The notes beneath the pieces were generated by a model. That model was not told where the DNA came from. It ran no database searches and saw nothing but the letters and a program-made list of their open reading frames with translations. Below, piece by piece: positions 14,641 to 15,750 of a DNA stretch of 15,750 nt; the first letter of the stretch is position 1; the number at the start of each line of letters is the position of its first letter. This stretch comes from Acidobacteriota bacterium (lineage in GTDB: Bacteria; Acidobacteriota; Terriglobia; UBA7540). The position numbers were made by a program, and so were the translations under genes. The stretch is from assembly GCA_021827245.1 (NCBI GenBank), contig JAKAWN010000130.1:1-15750 (forward strand), in the 5' to 3' direction.

Positions 14641-15750
14641 TCAAGTGGCCGGTGGCTTTGATTGCGGCTTCAAATCAACCACCAGGATCTTTCCGTCGCT
14701 CTCCCATTTTCCACCGGTCGCCGTCAACCCGGAGAGTGCCGGATTTGAAACGCTCACCAGTTCTTCAGCGGCAACCATGCCGGTCATGCCAAGGTCGGCC
14801 CCCACTTTGGCCCGTTCCAGATCGACGTGTGGATCAACTGAATGGGAAATCACGCCCGGCCGGATGTCGAACCCGTTATCATGGTCCGCGACGACCAGCC
14901 AGATCTGCCGCCCGTTCGGACTCGTCGCCGGCGCTTTCCAGATCCGCAAGTGGTGGCGCATTGTAAACGTATTCAGCATCTTTTCAAACTCCATCTCCTG
15001 GGGCTTCCCGTAGAGATAGAGCGTAGACATCGGCGCGGCGTCATAGCCTTTGCCCTGCACCACCGCCTCAAAAGTTTTCCACAAGGAATTGGCGTTCTCG
15101 TCCTGAGCGGCGGTCCAACCAGCCTTCTCAAAAGCTGTCCGGATCTCCTCTTTGCTTCCAATCAAAACCAGGTTCACCGGACCACCCTGATTCCCTTTTT
15201 TGCTGACCACCCGGCGCGGCGCCTGCGCCAGCATCCGCATGACATCGTCTTTCAATGTAGCAGGAATCTGACTGGCAAACTCGGGTTTAAAATAGCCTGA
15301 AACTTCCAGCGGCTTGTCCAGAACTACGGAAAATTCCGTGCCCGCCGGGTAGTTGATGGAAGTGTCGGGGCTCCCAAACCAGGTTCCTCCTGTCTGCTGG
15401 GTTGTGCCGGTTTTCTTCTGAATCTTTTCGATCGCCGAGTTCAGAAGCGTGACCGGCAACTCGCTTGCCAGGACGCCCTGGATGGTGCCGTCGGCAAGAA
15501 CTTTCTCGCGGGCGTTATCCACGTTGTTGACATGGCAGACCACCGGAACAGAGGCTTGGCCCGGGAGCTTCAGCGAATCAAACTGCAGCCGAAGTTCGGC
15601 CCGGTCCGTGGGACTGGAACTCGGAATCAGCAATGCAATTCGGCCGCTGATGATGGCCCCCACCGGAATAGCAACTTCACCGTCTTCCAGAACAGAACGC
15701 TCCGTCTCAGCTTCCACGGGCTCGTGCAAGTAGGATGACGTAGTGCTGAC
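14641..15750 (-). CDS. LssY C-terminal domain-containing protein (5'-truncated by window)
   Basis: The frame is open to the right edge, so the N-terminus with any signal peptide is missing; 369 residues are visible. The C-terminal region (roughly 190-330 of the visible part) matches the LssY C-terminal domain: AGWTAAQD, YDAAPMSTLYLYGK, MRHHLRIWK, GRQIWLVVADHDNGF and HSVDPHVDLERAKVGADL. The N-terminal visible part has a beta-rich pattern with VLEDGEVAIPVGAIISGRI, resembling modules that describe values kept by wall or conjugation proteins (VirB10-like), and a second similar element near INYPAGTEFSVVL. The biochemical role of LssY_C is not known to me. In some bacteria it is fused to membrane phosphatase or DedA-like domains, which are not visible here. 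It is probably exported. It is separated from the membrane-protein gene by 190 bases. Confidence 0.85.
   Translation of the reverse strand, partial: VSTTSSYLHEPVEAETERSVLEDGEVAIPVGAIISGRIALLIPSSSPTDRAELRLQFDSLKLPGQASVPVVCHVNNVDNAREKVLADGTIQGVLASELPVTLLNSAIEKIQKKTGTTQQTGGTWFGSPDTSINYPAGTEFSVVLDKPLEVSGYFKPEFASQIPATLKDDVMRMLAQAPRRVVSKKGNQGGPVNLVLIGSKEEIRTAFEKAGWTAAQDENANSLWKTFEAVVQGKGYDAAPMSTLYLYGKPQEMEFEKMLNTFTMRHHLRIWKAPATSPNGRQIWLVVADHDNGFDIRPGVISHSVDPHVDLERAKVGADLGMTGMVAAEELVSVSNPALSGLTATGGKWESDGKILVVDLKPQSKPPAT

Overview
The window reads as chromosomal DNA of a GC-rich, diderm, LPS-making bacterium, most likely an Acidobacteriota (Terriglobia-like) member. This is inferred from three things. 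The large surface protein joins choice-of-anchor-D repeats to the Ig-like C-terminal module common in that phylum. There is a LssY C-terminal-domain protein. Lipid A genes (lpxD, an LpxL-type acyltransferase) are present. No rRNA, tRNA, CRISPR array, insertion sequence or integrase was found.

Layout, left to right. (1) 3-2741 (+) is the 3' part of a very large exported repeat protein: Gly-rich region, autotransporter-type beta-strand repeats, four choice-of-anchor-D repeats and an Ig-like module interrupted by a hydrophobic hairpin. (2) A convergent gap at 2742-2845 carries overlapping inverted repeats. (3) 8954-2846 (-) is a heavy-metal efflux operon transcribed right to left: a small Cys/His-containing membrane or exported protein, a TolC-family outer-membrane channel, a lipoprotein membrane-fusion adaptor and a CzcA-type RND pump. 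A candidate promoter lies at 9171-9198. (4) 11390-9303 (-) is a lipid A pair: LpxL-type acyltransferase then LpxD. (5) The gap at 11391-11834 contains a possible frameshifted gene remnant on the minus strand and the promoter and ribosome binding site of the next gene. (6) 11835-12812 (+) is a two-domain GNAT acetyltransferase, convergent with nrdR. (7) 14450-12828 (-) holds a UPF0104/LPG-synthase-TM-type membrane protein and then nrdR. (8) 15750-14641 (-) is the C-terminal part of a LssY_C-domain protein that runs off the right edge.

The efflux genes form one machine: the pump spans the inner membrane, the adaptor is lipid-anchored in the periplasm and the TolC protein opens the outer membrane. 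The lipid A genes act on the same envelope. nrdR is a housekeeping regulator of ribonucleotide reductase. Most of the window is recognisable. The least explained parts are the small first protein of the efflux operon, the split C-terminal module of the surface protein, the 11482-11777 remnant and several intergenic inverted repeats.
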